Source: CAWIJK01 sp963836375
Lineage (GTDB): Bacteria; Actinomycetota; Acidimicrobiia; Acidimicrobiales; RAAP-2
DNA: 64,000 nucleotides
Reading direction: 5' to 3'
NCBI GenBank assembly: GCA_963836375.1
Contig: CAWIJK010000002.1
Coordinates: 806,001-870,000 of the forward strand
Below the pieces are notes generated by a model that was given only the letters and a program-made list of their open reading frames with translations, had not been told where the DNA came from and did not search any database. Below, in pieces: positions 1 through 11,500 of this stretch. The translations under genes and the position numbers were made by a program. Positions within the stretch are counted from its first letter, which is position 1. Every line of letters starts with the position of its first letter.

Positions 1-674
1 CCTCGCTCAGCCGGCGCATCCCGGCCCGCTCCGATGCCGAGAGGTGAGCGTCCGTGCACTTCCACTCGACCGCCCCGGGCAGGGCGACGGCGGCGGCCCG
101 ACGATCGACACCGCCGAGGAACCTCGTCAGCAGCCGGCCCCGCACCGAGCGGGCGGCCAGGGTGATCAGGCGCCCCGCGTCGACCTCGCCCGCGTGCAGC
201 AGGGCCCAGGTGAGCGCCACGTCGGTCGACGGGTCCCCGGCCGAGGCGTTGGCCCAGTCGATCACCACCGGTCCGGCCGGCCCCAGCAAGACGTTGAGCG
301 GGTGCAGGTCCAGGTGCACCATTCGGTCGCCCCGGCCCACGGGGGCGGCGGGGAGCCACTGCGGGGCGGCGAGCCGGTGGAGCCGCTGGTGCAGCTCGGC
401 CAGCACCCGGCCCATCCGCCCGGCCGCCCAGGGTCTGCGTAGGAGCGCCTCGACCATCGAGGGCCCGTCGATCCGTTCCATGACCAGGGCGGTCCCGTCG
501 TCGCTCACCTCATCGACCGCGGGCACCGGGTAGCCGAGGGACCGTGCGTAGGTCATCGCCCTGGCCTCGCGGGCCATCGACCGACCGCTGCGGGCTCGCC
601 GCAGCACCCGCCCGGGGCCGTACTCGAAGATGTCGGCGTCGCGACCCGACGCCAGCAGTGGGCCCGGGTTCACG
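1..674 (-). CDS. Aminoglycoside phosphotransferase/choline kinase-like protein (C-terminus cut by window edge)
   Basis: This is a kinase-like small-molecule phosphotransferase of the APH/ChoK fold. The visible part shows the catalytic loop HLDLHPLNVLL (Brenner-type H-x-D-x-x-x-x-N) followed by the metal-binding segment VVIDWANAS, so both catalytic Asp residues and the Asn are present. The N-lobe begins LLASGRDADIFEYG, followed by a MERIDGPSM hinge-like segment. The reading frame is open to the left edge of the window, so the C-terminus is missing. I chose the GTG at 674-672 because GGAGG lies about 8 bases upstream. The gene follows the MEDS-domain kinase by 87 bases on the same strand. The substrate cannot be told from sequence; antibiotic resistance should not be assumed. 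Confidence 0.8.
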
Positions 675-761
675 GCCCGGCCTCCGGTCGTGAGGGGGTG
701 GCGGGCCCTTGCACCGGGCCAGCTTCGCACGCCCCGAGGTCGAGGGTCGCGCCGGCGCCGC

Positions 762-1763
762 TCAGCCAAGGGCGAGGTAGACCCGGACCGTGGTCCCCCC
801 GGGCCCCGAGCGGATCTGGACGAGCTGGGCCAGCCGCTGCACCATCCACAGCCCGCGCCCGCGCTCGTCGTCGTGGGCAGGGCGACGGCGGCCGACCAGG
901 GGATCGTCCAGCCGGCCCGCGTCGCGCACCTCGCAGACCAAGGACCCCGCCTCGCGCCACACCAGGAGCCGTCCGCCCCCGCCCCCGTGGCGCACCGAGT
1001 TGGTGGCCAGCTCGTCGACGGCGAGCACCACGTCGTGGGCCCGTCGGGGTGCCATGCCGGCGGTGGCGGCCTCCCGGGCGACCAGGCCCCGGACGCCAGG
1101 GAGCGAGGAACGGTCCACCTCGAGCGAGCGCACCGGTGGCACCGGGTCGGCGAGCGGGGCTCCGAACGTCTCGGCCGGCCCGGGCGGTCCAGCGTAGGAG
1201 GTGCTCGGTCGGGCCAGACCCCCCTCGCACAGAACCGGATGGCTCCTGGCCGCCTCGGCCACGACCGCCGGGTCCAACGTGGCCAGGTCGTAGGGGCAAC
1301 CGAGGCGCCACGGTGGCCCCCACCCGAAGGCGCGGTTCAAGAGTGACTCGTGGAGCTGGCACTCCACCAGCGCCGGCGCGCTCCGGGACGGGGTGATCGG
1401 CTCGCCGATCCCCCGGAAGCGCCGGCCGGCCGCCAGTTGCTCGTCGGTGAAGTCCTGCCACGCCGGGATGATCCGGGCCGGGTTGGTCCCGACGTCGGCC
1501 ATGTCGGCGAAACGCACACTCTGGGCTGCCGCGCCGAGGGCATCGCGCAGGGCGTTGATCTTCGCGGGGTCGACGACCACCAGGACCGCCTCGTCCGCCG
1601 CCACCCCCTCGGCGACGAAGGGCGCCGTGGCGGCCACGAAGCCCCCGAGTCCCTCGTAGAACATGGCCTCGTGGCTGAAGTGACTCCGCGGACGGTGGCG
1701 GCCGGTTGCCGGCTCGATGGTTCCGCCCTGCGTGTTCGTCGGCTTGTGTGCTGCCATGGCCAC
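762..1763 (-). CDS. MEDS-domain anti-sigma factor/serine kinase with HATPase domain
   Basis: The protein is 333 residues. Residues about 30-170 look like a MEDS (DcmR-type sensory) domain: HEAMFYEGLGGFVAATAPF at its start, then VLVVVDPAKINALRDAL and a GEPITP segment. Residues about 205-333 are a GHKL ATPase with the N-box DELATNSVRHGGG, a short DAGRLDD motif and GRGLWMVQRL. This pairing is common in actinobacterial anti-sigma (RsbW-like) regulators that phosphorylate an anti-anti-sigma partner. No such partner is visible in the window. The GTG at 1763 is preferred over the ATG six bases further in, because GGAGG sits 8 bases before the GTG. The signal sensed is unknown. Confidence 0.8.
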   Translation of the reverse strand: MAMAAHKPTNTQGGTIEPATGRHRPRSHFSHEAMFYEGLGGFVAATAPFVAEGVAADEAVLVVVDPAKINALRDALGAAAQSVRFADMADVGTNPARIIPAWQDFTDEQLAAGRRFRGIGEPITPSRSAPALVECQLHESLLNRAFGWGPPWRLGCPYDLATLDPAVVAEAARSHPVLCEGGLARPSTSYAGPPGPAETFGAPLADPVPPVRSLEVDRSSLPGVRGLVAREAATAGMAPRRAHDVVLAVDELATNSVRHGGGGGRLLVWREAGSLVCEVRDAGRLDDPLVGRRRPAHDDERGRGLWMVQRLAQLVQIRSGPGGTTVRVYLALG

Positions 1764-1798
1764 CCGTCGCGCCTCCGGTGGCGTCAGCGCCCCGCTAC

Positions 1799-1812
1799 CG
1801 GACCTCGGTCCG
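1799..1812. repeat. Short perfect inverted repeat upstream of the MEDS kinase
   Basis: CGGACC and GGTCCG are separated by two bases, about 36 bases before the GTG start of the kinase gene. This could be an operator, but a six-base arm in GC-rich DNA can arise by chance. Confidence 0.3.
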
Positions 1813-1861
1813 CATTGTTCCCCCGAACCCGGCCGCCAAACCCGGGCCGGTGCACGGGTCC

Positions 1862-1881
1862 CCCGGGGCGCAGGCCCCGGG
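1862..1881 (-). terminator. Stem-loop after uvrA
   Basis: CCCGGGGC and GCCCCGGG form a perfect 8-bp stem around a four-base loop, starting 14 bases after the uvrA stop. There is no T-tract, as is common for actinobacterial stem-loop terminators. Function is inferred from position only. Confidence 0.4.
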
Positions 1882-1894
1882 CCCTCACGGGGGG

Positions 1895-4810
<2,916 letters not shown>

Positions 4811-4816
4811 CGGCCC

Positions 4817-4822
4817 AGTATA
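4817..4822 (-). promoter_or_regulatory. -10 hexamer of uvrA (TATACT), leaderless
   Basis: TATACT on the minus strand is followed by six bases and then the GTG at 4810. The expected transcription start falls on the G of GTG, giving a leaderless transcript. Confidence 0.6.
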
Positions 4823-4836
4823 CGAACAGACGTTCG
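4823..4836. promoter_or_regulatory. LexA (SOS) box of uvrA
   Basis: CGAAC-AGAC-GTTCG matches the Bacillus/actinobacterial LexA consensus CGAAC-N4-GTTCG with perfect half-sites. It lies directly against the TATACT hexamer, so a bound repressor would cover the uvrA promoter. This agrees with known SOS control of uvrA in many bacteria. Confidence 0.8.
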
Positions 4837-4884
4837 CCGACAGGCGGTCCGTCGGCGACCACGCCCGGACCCCGGGCCCAGGGC

Positions 4885-6996
4885 TCAGCCGGCCGGCGGG
4901 TCGGGGGGGCCGGGGCCGGGCGGCTCGTCGGCGGCCAGGGCCGGGGGCACGCCCCCGGACAGGCGCAGCTCGACGAGCTCGTCGCGCAACAAGGCGGCCT
5001 CTTCGAACCGCAGCTCCGCCGCCGCGGCCCGCATCTCCTCTTCGAGCTCGTCGATCAGCCGGGCGATCTCGGCCGGGGGCTCACCGGTCCCCGCCCAGCC
5101 GCCCCCGCCCACCGCCACCCGGGTGCGGACCACCCGGCCGGCCTTGCCCGACCGCACGTCGGCCCGGGTCCTCTTGGCCCGGCCGGTGCCGTCCCCGGTG
5201 CCCCGCAGGCGCTCGAGGATGTCGGTGACCGCCTTGCGGATGGTCTGGGGGTCGATCCCGTGCTCGAGGTTGTAGGCGATCTGGCGCTCCCGCCGACGCT
5301 GGGTCACCCCGACCGCCTCTCGCATGGAGTCGGTGATGGTGTCGGCGTACAGGACCACCCGGCCGTCGACGTTGCGGGCGGCCCGCCCCATCGTCTGGAT
5401 GAGCGACGAGGCCGAGCGCAAGAACCCCTCCTTGTCGGCGTCGAGAATGGCCACCAGGGAGACCTCGGGAAGGTCCAGGCCCTCGCGCAGCAGGTTGATC
5501 CCGACCAGCACGTCGATCGAGCCGAGCCGGAGCTCGCGGAGGATCTCGATGCGGGTGATGGTGTCGATGTCCGAGTGCAGGTACTGCACCCGGACGCCGC
5601 CGTCGGCCAGGTAGTCGGTGAGGTCCTCGGCCATCTTCTTCGTGAGCGTCGTGACGAGGACCCGCCCCCCGGCGCCGACCGCATCGTCGATCCGGGCCAT
5701 CAGGTCGTCGATCTGGCCCTTGGTCGGCTGGATCACGACCTCGGGGTCGACGAGGCCGGTCGGCCTGATCACCTGCTCGACGACCTGGGCCGACTGCTCC
5801 AGCTCGTAGGGGCCCGGGGTGGCCGAGACGAAGATGGCCTGGGGGACCCGGTCGACGAACTCCTCGAAGCGCAGGGGTCGGTTGTCGAGCGCCGAGGGGA
5901 GCCGGAAGCCGTGCTCCACCAGGACGTCCTTACGTGACTTGTCCCCGGCGAACTGGCCGTGCAGCTGGGGGACGGCCACGTGGCTCTCGTCGACCACGAC
6001 CAGGAAGTCCTTCGGGAAGAAGTCGAGCAGGGTGAAGGGCGTCTCGCCGGCCCGGCGTCCGTCGAGGTGCCGGCTGTAGTTCTCGATCCCCGAGCAGATC
6101 CCGGTCTCGGCCAGCATCTCGAGGTCGTGCTCGGTGCGGGCCCGGAGGCGTTGGGCCTCGAGCAGCTTGCCCTCCTTCTCGAAGACGGACAAGCGCTCCC
6201 GCAGCTCGACCTCGATCGAGTTGATGGCCCGCTGGATGGTCTCGTCGCCGGCCACGTAGTGGGTGGCCGCGAACACCACCACGTCGTCCTGCTCCTCGCC
6301 CATCTCGCCGGTCAGCACGTCGAAGGGCACGATCCGCTCGACGGTGTCGCCGAAGAATTCCACGCGCAGGGCCGTCTCCTCGTAGGCGGGGTGGATCTCG
6401 ACCGTGTCGCCCCGGGCCCGGAAGGTCCCCCGGACGAGGTTCATGTCGTTGCGGTCGTACTGGAGGTCCACCAGCCGGCGGAGGAGGCCCCGCTGTTCGT
6501 GCTCTTCGCCCACCTTGAGCCCGAGGATGCGGTCGCGGTACTCGTCGGGCGACCCCAGTCCGTAGATGCACGATACCGAAGCCACCACGATGACGTCGGG
6601 GCGCATGAGGAGCGACGCGGTGGTGGCGTGGCGGAGGCGGTCGATCTCGTCGTTAATCGACGAGTCTTTCTCGATGTAGGTGTCGGTGGTGGGGAGGTAG
6701 GCCTCGGGTTGGTAGTAGTCGTAGTAGGAGACGAAGAACTCCACCCGGTTCTTTGGGAAGAGCTCGCGCAACTCCGACGAGAGCTGGGCGGCCAGGGACT
6801 TGTTCGGCTCGATGATCAGAGTGGGCCGCCTCGACGCCTCGATCGTCCAGGCGATGGTCGCCGTCTTGCCGCTGCCGGTGATGCCCTGGAGGGTCTGGTA
6901 GCGATCCCCCCGGGCCACCCCGTCGGCCAGCGCGGCGATGGCCGTCGGCTGGTCGCCAGCCGGCCGGAAGGGGGAGACGACCTCGAACTCGGGCAC
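4885..6996 (-). CDS. uvrB: Excinuclease ABC subunit B
   Basis: UvrB is the helicase-like damage-verification subunit that is loaded by UvrA and recruits UvrC. At 703 residues it has the full family layout: Walker A GITGSGKTA near residue 38, the beta-hairpin region VSYYDYYQPEAYLP, helicase motifs DESHV and SATPGPYE, QTMGRAARN, and a C-terminal UVR motif (about residues 630-665) used to bind UvrC. I moved the start to the GTG at 6996, where the family N-terminus PEFEVVSPFRPAGDQP begins. A TACGAT hexamer ends six bases before this GTG. A start further upstream would put that hexamer inside the gene. It sits between coaE and uvrA on the same strand. No LexA box is visible before uvrB itself. Confidence 0.97.
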   Translation of the reverse strand: MPEFEVVSPFRPAGDQPTAIAALADGVARGDRYQTLQGITGSGKTATIAWTIEASRRPTLIIEPNKSLAAQLSSELRELFPKNRVEFFVSYYDYYQPEAYLPTTDTYIEKDSSINDEIDRLRHATTASLLMRPDVIVVASVSCIYGLGSPDEYRDRILGLKVGEEHEQRGLLRRLVDLQYDRNDMNLVRGTFRARGDTVEIHPAYEETALRVEFFGDTVERIVPFDVLTGEMGEEQDDVVVFAATHYVAGDETIQRAINSIEVELRERLSVFEKEGKLLEAQRLRARTEHDLEMLAETGICSGIENYSRHLDGRRAGETPFTLLDFFPKDFLVVVDESHVAVPQLHGQFAGDKSRKDVLVEHGFRLPSALDNRPLRFEEFVDRVPQAIFVSATPGPYELEQSAQVVEQVIRPTGLVDPEVVIQPTKGQIDDLMARIDDAVGAGGRVLVTTLTKKMAEDLTDYLADGGVRVQYLHSDIDTITRIEILRELRLGSIDVLVGINLLREGLDLPEVSLVAILDADKEGFLRSASSLIQTMGRAARNVDGRVVLYADTITDSMREAVGVTQRRRERQIAYNLEHGIDPQTIRKAVTDILERLRGTGDGTGRAKRTRADVRSGKAGRVVRTRVAVGGGGWAGTGEPPAEIARLIDELEEEMRAAAAELRFEEAALLRDELVELRLSGGVPPALAADEPPGPGPPDPPAG

Positions 6997-7002
6997 CCGC
7001 CG

Positions 7003-7008
7003 ATCGTA
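7003..7008 (-). promoter_or_regulatory. -10 hexamer of uvrB (TACGAT), leaderless
   Basis: TACGAT on the minus strand is followed by six bases and the GTG at 6996. The spacing is the same as at uvrA and predicts a transcript that begins at the start codon. Confidence 0.55.
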
Positions 7009-7044
7009 CCGGTCGGCTGCTCGCACACAGCCGGCGGCCGTCGA

Positions 7045-7662
7045 TCAGGCCGAGGAGGGACCGGTCCGCCGGGCGGTCACCCAGTCCCACAGCCGGGCGA
7101 CCTCGTCACCGAGATGGTCGAGGGTCGAAGAGTTATCGACCACGAAGTCGGCCTCGGCCAATCGCTCGGTGCGGGTGATCTGGGCGGCGACGCGCGCCTC
7201 GGCGTCGGCCCGGTCCATACCCCGCTGGTCGGTCAGACGCCCGAGGGCCAGTTCCGGGGGGCAGTCGACCACCACCACGGCGTCGAGGCCGACTGTCTCG
7301 CGGTGGGCGGCCTTCAACAGGGGGATCGCCAGCACCACGACCGAGTCGGTGCCCTCCAGGGCCCGGCGGCGCTCGAGCATCTCGAGGCCGATCACCGGGT
7401 GGGTGATGGCGTTGAGGTCGGCCAGGGCACCGGGATCGTTGAAGACGAGCGCGGCCACCGAGGGACGGTCGATGGTGCCATCGGCGGCCAGAATGCCCGG
7501 TCCGAAGCGGTCCAGCATCGGCTGGTAGGCGGGGCCCCCGGGGGCCACGACCTCCCGGGCCACCGCGTCGGCGTCGATCAGAACTGCCCCCCGGGCCACC
7601 AGCAGGTCGGCGACGGCCGACTTCCCGGCCCCGATCCCCCCGGTCAGCCCGACGACGAACAC
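7045..7662 (-). CDS. coaE: Dephospho-CoA kinase
   Basis: CoaE phosphorylates the 3'-hydroxyl of dephospho-CoA, the last step of coenzyme A synthesis, in the cytosol. The 205-residue protein has the P-loop GLTGGIGAGKS at residues 5-15, DADAVAREVV (the usual D-A-D), a HP motif in ITHPVI, and the LID-region segment DQRGMDRADAEARVAAQ. It has the single-domain length; the GrpB-like C-terminal domain seen in some mycobacterial CoaE proteins is absent. The GTG start lies 13 bases after the stop of the methyltransferase gene, so the two are probably co-transcribed. The coaE-uvrB-uvrA order is conserved in actinobacteria. Confidence 0.95.
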   Translation of the reverse strand: MFVVGLTGGIGAGKSAVADLLVARGAVLIDADAVAREVVAPGGPAYQPMLDRFGPGILAADGTIDRPSVAALVFNDPGALADLNAITHPVIGLEMLERRRALEGTDSVVVLAIPLLKAAHRETVGLDAVVVVDCPPELALGRLTDQRGMDRADAEARVAAQITRTERLAEADFVVDNSSTLDHLGDEVARLWDWVTARRTGPSSA

Positions 7663-7675
7663 GCCCGGCCCCGCC

Positions 7676-8521
7676 TCAGCGGCCCGGACGCGGCCGCCGG
7701 GCCACGGCGAGCAGGACCAGGGTGGTGTCGTCGACTTCGTCGGTCACGAACCAGTCATCGGCGGTGATCCCCGTGGTCCCGCCGGTGTCGTCTCGGGCGA
7801 TCAACCGGTAGGCCAGCGGCAGCAGCCTGGTGTAGGCCTCGGTGTACCACGCCCGCGGGATCCGGTGCCTGATGTCGAACAGGTCGAGGCGCAGGACCTG
7901 GTTGGCCCGGGCCCGCCGGGCGGCGAAGTCGGCCTTGACGCGGGGCGCCGCGTCGACGCCGCCCAGCCACACCTCCCCGAAGTACCGGGCCAGCAGGGCC
8001 GCCAGCTCTCGACGACCGAACAGGTGGACGTGGAAGGGGTTCTCGAAGTCGGCCGGCTCGTTCGGGGTCAAGAAGAACGCCGTCCCGTCGTCGGCCAGGA
8101 CCCGGGCGATCTCGGCCACGTGGCCGTGGGGGGGGTCGAAGTGCTCGATCAGGTGCGACGAACAGACCCAGTCGAAGGACCCTCCGGCCAGGCCCATCGA
8201 CTGGGCGTCCATGCGGGCCACGTGGAGACCGCCGTGGCCGAAGCGGGCCGACGCGGTGGCGGTGGCGTCCGCACTGTAGTCGACCCCGACCACCTGGCGG
8301 TCCGGGGCGACGAAGCCCACCGACTCGAACCCCTGCCCACAGCCGACGTCGAGCAGTCGGCCCGGCCCGAGCCGCTCGAGGACCGCCCGGTAACCGGCCG
8401 CGTGCAAGGCCAGCAACGAGTCGGGAGTCACCCCCTGCTGGGGGCGCTCGCCGGTCAACCTGGCCACCGTCGCTTGGGGCACGTCCCTCCATCGCTCAGA
8501 GGCCCGTCGTTGCGGGCCCAC
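7676..8521 (-). CDS. Class I SAM-dependent methyltransferase
   Basis: This is a 281-residue Methyltransf_11-type protein. Motif I is LLDVGCGQGFESVGF near residue 58, followed by VVGVDYS (acidic end of strand 2), MDAQSMGLAGGSFDWV (motif with Asp) and SSHLIEHF. A later LTPNE segment matches the strand-6 region. The substrate is unknown. Its position between the envelope-glycan genes and coaE, and a fold like those of O-antigen-associated methyltransferases, make sugar or lipid methylation a reasonable guess. The GTG at 8521 is the longest start. A GTG at 8479 with GGAGGG just upstream is also possible, though that spacing is short. It is divergent from the AftD-like gene. Confidence 0.8.
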   Translation of the reverse strand: MGPQRRASERWRDVPQATVARLTGERPQQGVTPDSLLALHAAGYRAVLERLGPGRLLDVGCGQGFESVGFVAPDRQVVGVDYSADATATASARFGHGGLHVARMDAQSMGLAGGSFDWVCSSHLIEHFDPPHGHVAEIARVLADDGTAFFLTPNEPADFENPFHVHLFGRRELAALLARYFGEVWLGGVDAAPRVKADFAARRARANQVLRLDLFDIRHRIPRAWYTEAYTRLLPLAYRLIARDDTGGTTGITADDWFVTDEVDDTTLVLLAVARRPRPGR

Positions 8522-8577
8522 CTGGGGGCCCCTTGGGTGCCCGACCTGCCTGCACCCTTGGTCCCGCGAGGGTTGCT

Positions 8578-8583
8578 TACACT
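8578..8583 (+). promoter_or_regulatory. -10 hexamer (TACACT) before the AftD-like gene
   Basis: TACACT lies 14 bases before the GTG at 8598. The complementary strand reads TAGTGT over nearly the same bases, so the divergent methyltransferase gene may use an overlapping -10 element. Confidence 0.4.
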
Positions 8584-8597
8584 ACCGGGGCGGTGAG

Positions 8598-11500
8598 GTG
8601 CGCTTGGGGAGCCACCGGCTCCTCGACCTCCCCTCCGTGCTCCGACGACGCCCGGCCGCGTCCGGGCCGGGTGCAGGGTGCACCACCGGGCGCTGGACGA
8701 TGACGACGACGATCACCACCACAGCCACACCAGCCGCCCCGGCGGCCCCGGCCCCCCCCACCGTGACCGGTCCGCCCCCCGGGCCGGGCCGGCTCAGGCA
8801 AGCGGCCCGCCGCCACCCGCTCGGCATCACCGGGACCCTCGAGCACCTGGTGCTGGCCGGCCTGGCCTTCGTCCCGCTGCTGGTGGTGCGACCCGGGATC
8901 GTCACCTCGGACACCAAGACCTACCTCTACCTCGACCCGGGCCGCTTCTTGTCCCAGGTGGCCTTCATGTGGAACCCGACGGTGGCCCTCGGGACCGTCA
9001 CCCACGAGTACATCGGGTACCTGGTGCCGATGGGGCCCTTCTATTGGCTCACCTCGGTCCTGCACATCCCCCTCTGGGTGTCCCAGCGCCTGTGGTTGGG
9101 GGGGATCCTCTTCGCCGCCGGTGCCGGCATCCTGTTCTTGTGCAAGGTGCTCGACCTGCGCGGGCCGGGGAGGCTGGTCGCCGCCCTGGCCTTCATGCTC
9201 TCCCCGTACTTCCTCCAGTACGCCGGGCGTATCTCGGTCCTGCTGCTCCCCTGGGCCGGGCTGCCGTGGATGATCGCCTTCATCGCGCTGGCCCTCCGGC
9301 GGGGCGGTTGGCGCTGGCCGGCCCTCTTCGCCCTGGTGGTGGTCTTCGTCGGTTCGGTGAACGCCAGTTCGATCATCTACGTCGGCGTCGCCCCGGTGCT
9401 CTGGCTGGCCTACGCCGTGCTGGCCGAGCACGACGCCACCTGGCGCCGGGCCGGTCTCACCATGGTCAAGGTCGGCCTGCTCACCGTGCTGTGCTCGCTG
9501 TGGTGGATCGTCGGACTGCAGATCGAGGGCGCCTTCGGGGTCGACGTCCTCAAGTACACCGAGACGGTCCCGTCGACCAGCCAGACCTCCAACGCCTCGG
9601 AGGTCATCCGGGGCCTCGGCTACTGGTACTTCTACGGCGGCGACCGCCTCGGCCCGTGGACCAACTCGGCCGTGATCTACACCCAGCAGCTGTGGCTGAT
9701 CGCCCTCTCGTTCCTGGTGCCCGCCCTGGCCTTCCTGGCGGCGGTGTTCGTCCGGTGGCGCCACCGGGCCTACTTCGTCCTCCTCGTCGTGGTGGGGCTG
9801 GCCCTGTCGGTCGGGGCCCACCCCTTCGACTCGCCGACCCCGCTCGGCGGCGCGCTCAAGCAGTTCATGACCGATACGACGGCCGGTCTGGCCATGCGCT
9901 CGACCGACCGGGCCACCCCGCTGGTGGTGATCGGTCTGGCCATGCTGCTCGGGATCGGCGTGACCGCGCTGTGGCGGCGCGCCCCGTGGACCGGCCTGGT
10001 CACCGCCGGGGTGGTGGCCGGCCTCGTCGTCGCCAACAACCCGGCGATGTTCAACGGTGACGCGGAGGTCTCGAGCTTCTTCACCCAGCCAGCGTCGCTC
10101 CCCGCCTACCAGACCCAGGCCATCGCCCATCTGAACACCACCCACCCGGGCACCAGGGTCCTGGCCATCCCGGGCAACGACTTCGCCGCCGACCGCTGGG
10201 GTGACACCGTCGACACCCCCCAGGCCGCCTTCCTCGACCGGCCGTTCGTCACCCGCGAGCAGCAGATCATGGGGTCGATGGCCACCGCCGACACCCTCTA
10301 CGCCATGGACGACCCCATCCAAGAGGGCATCGAGGACTGGAACGCCCTCGCCCCCATGGCCCGGCTGCTGAGCGCCGGCGACGTGATGGTCGAGTACGAC
10401 CAGGCCTACGAGCACTACGGGGTGCCCCAGCCCGATGACCTGGCCCGCCAGCTCCAGACCACCCCGACGGGGCTCTCGGATCGCCGTTCGTTCGGGAAGC
10501 CGGTCCCCAACGTCTCGGCCATCTCCACCCTCAACGAGGAGGACCTGGCGTCGCCGGCCGACAGCGCATCGCCGGCCCCCCTCAACACCTACACGGTGGA
10601 CGACCCCCGACCGGTGACCAGGGCCGAGTCGAACACGGGGGCGGTCATCGTGGCCGGCGACGCCACCGGACTCCAGGCGATGGCCGGCGCCGGGCTGCTC
10701 GACACCGACAGCGCCATCTACTACTCGGGCACCCTCGACCCCAAGCCCTCCCAGCTGCGCCGGCTCATGGCCGGCGGCGCCGGGCTCGTGCTCACCGACA
10801 CCAACCGCAAGCAGGCCTTCCGTTGGGACACCCTGACCGCCAACTACGGGGCCACCGAGACCCCGGACTCGGACCCGGCCAAGACCGACCTCAGCGACAG
10901 CCCGATCGACCTGTTCTCCGGAGCGCCGTCGGACGCCCGGGCCACGGCGGCCTACATCGGCGCCGCCGACGTGACCGCCTCCTCCTACGGCAACTCGATC
11001 TCCTACACCCCAGAGGACCGGGCCTACAACGCGATCGACAACAACGAGGACACGGCTTGGCGGACCGGGACCTTCGTCGCCAACCCCTCCGGCCAGTGGT
11101 GGCAGGTCAGGTTCACCGAACCGGTGACGACCGGCACGGTGACCCTGGTCCAGCCGGTCAACGGGGACGTCTCGCGTTGGATCACCAGGGCCACCCTCAC
11201 CTTCGACGGCGGCTCGCCGGTCACCGTCGACCTCGGCCCGTCGTCACGCACCTCGGGCGGGCAGGTCATCAGCTTCCCCCAGCGCGCCTTTCACACGCTG
11301 CGCATCACCGTCGACGCCACCAGTGACGACACCGCGCCGCCGGCCGCCGCCGCCGCCGTGGGCCTGGCCGAGGTGGAGATCCCGGGCCAGAAGGTGGTCG
11401 AGGTCGTCCAAATGCCCCAGGACCTCCTGCGCCTGGCCGGGCCGGCGTCGCAGGCCAACCGGCTGACCCTCGTGATGACCCGCCAGCGGGTCTCGCCCTA

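Noticed and set aside
1..674. Antibiotic-resistance gene
   Set aside because: APH-fold proteins have many non-resistance substrates, and nothing in context suggests resistance or transfer.
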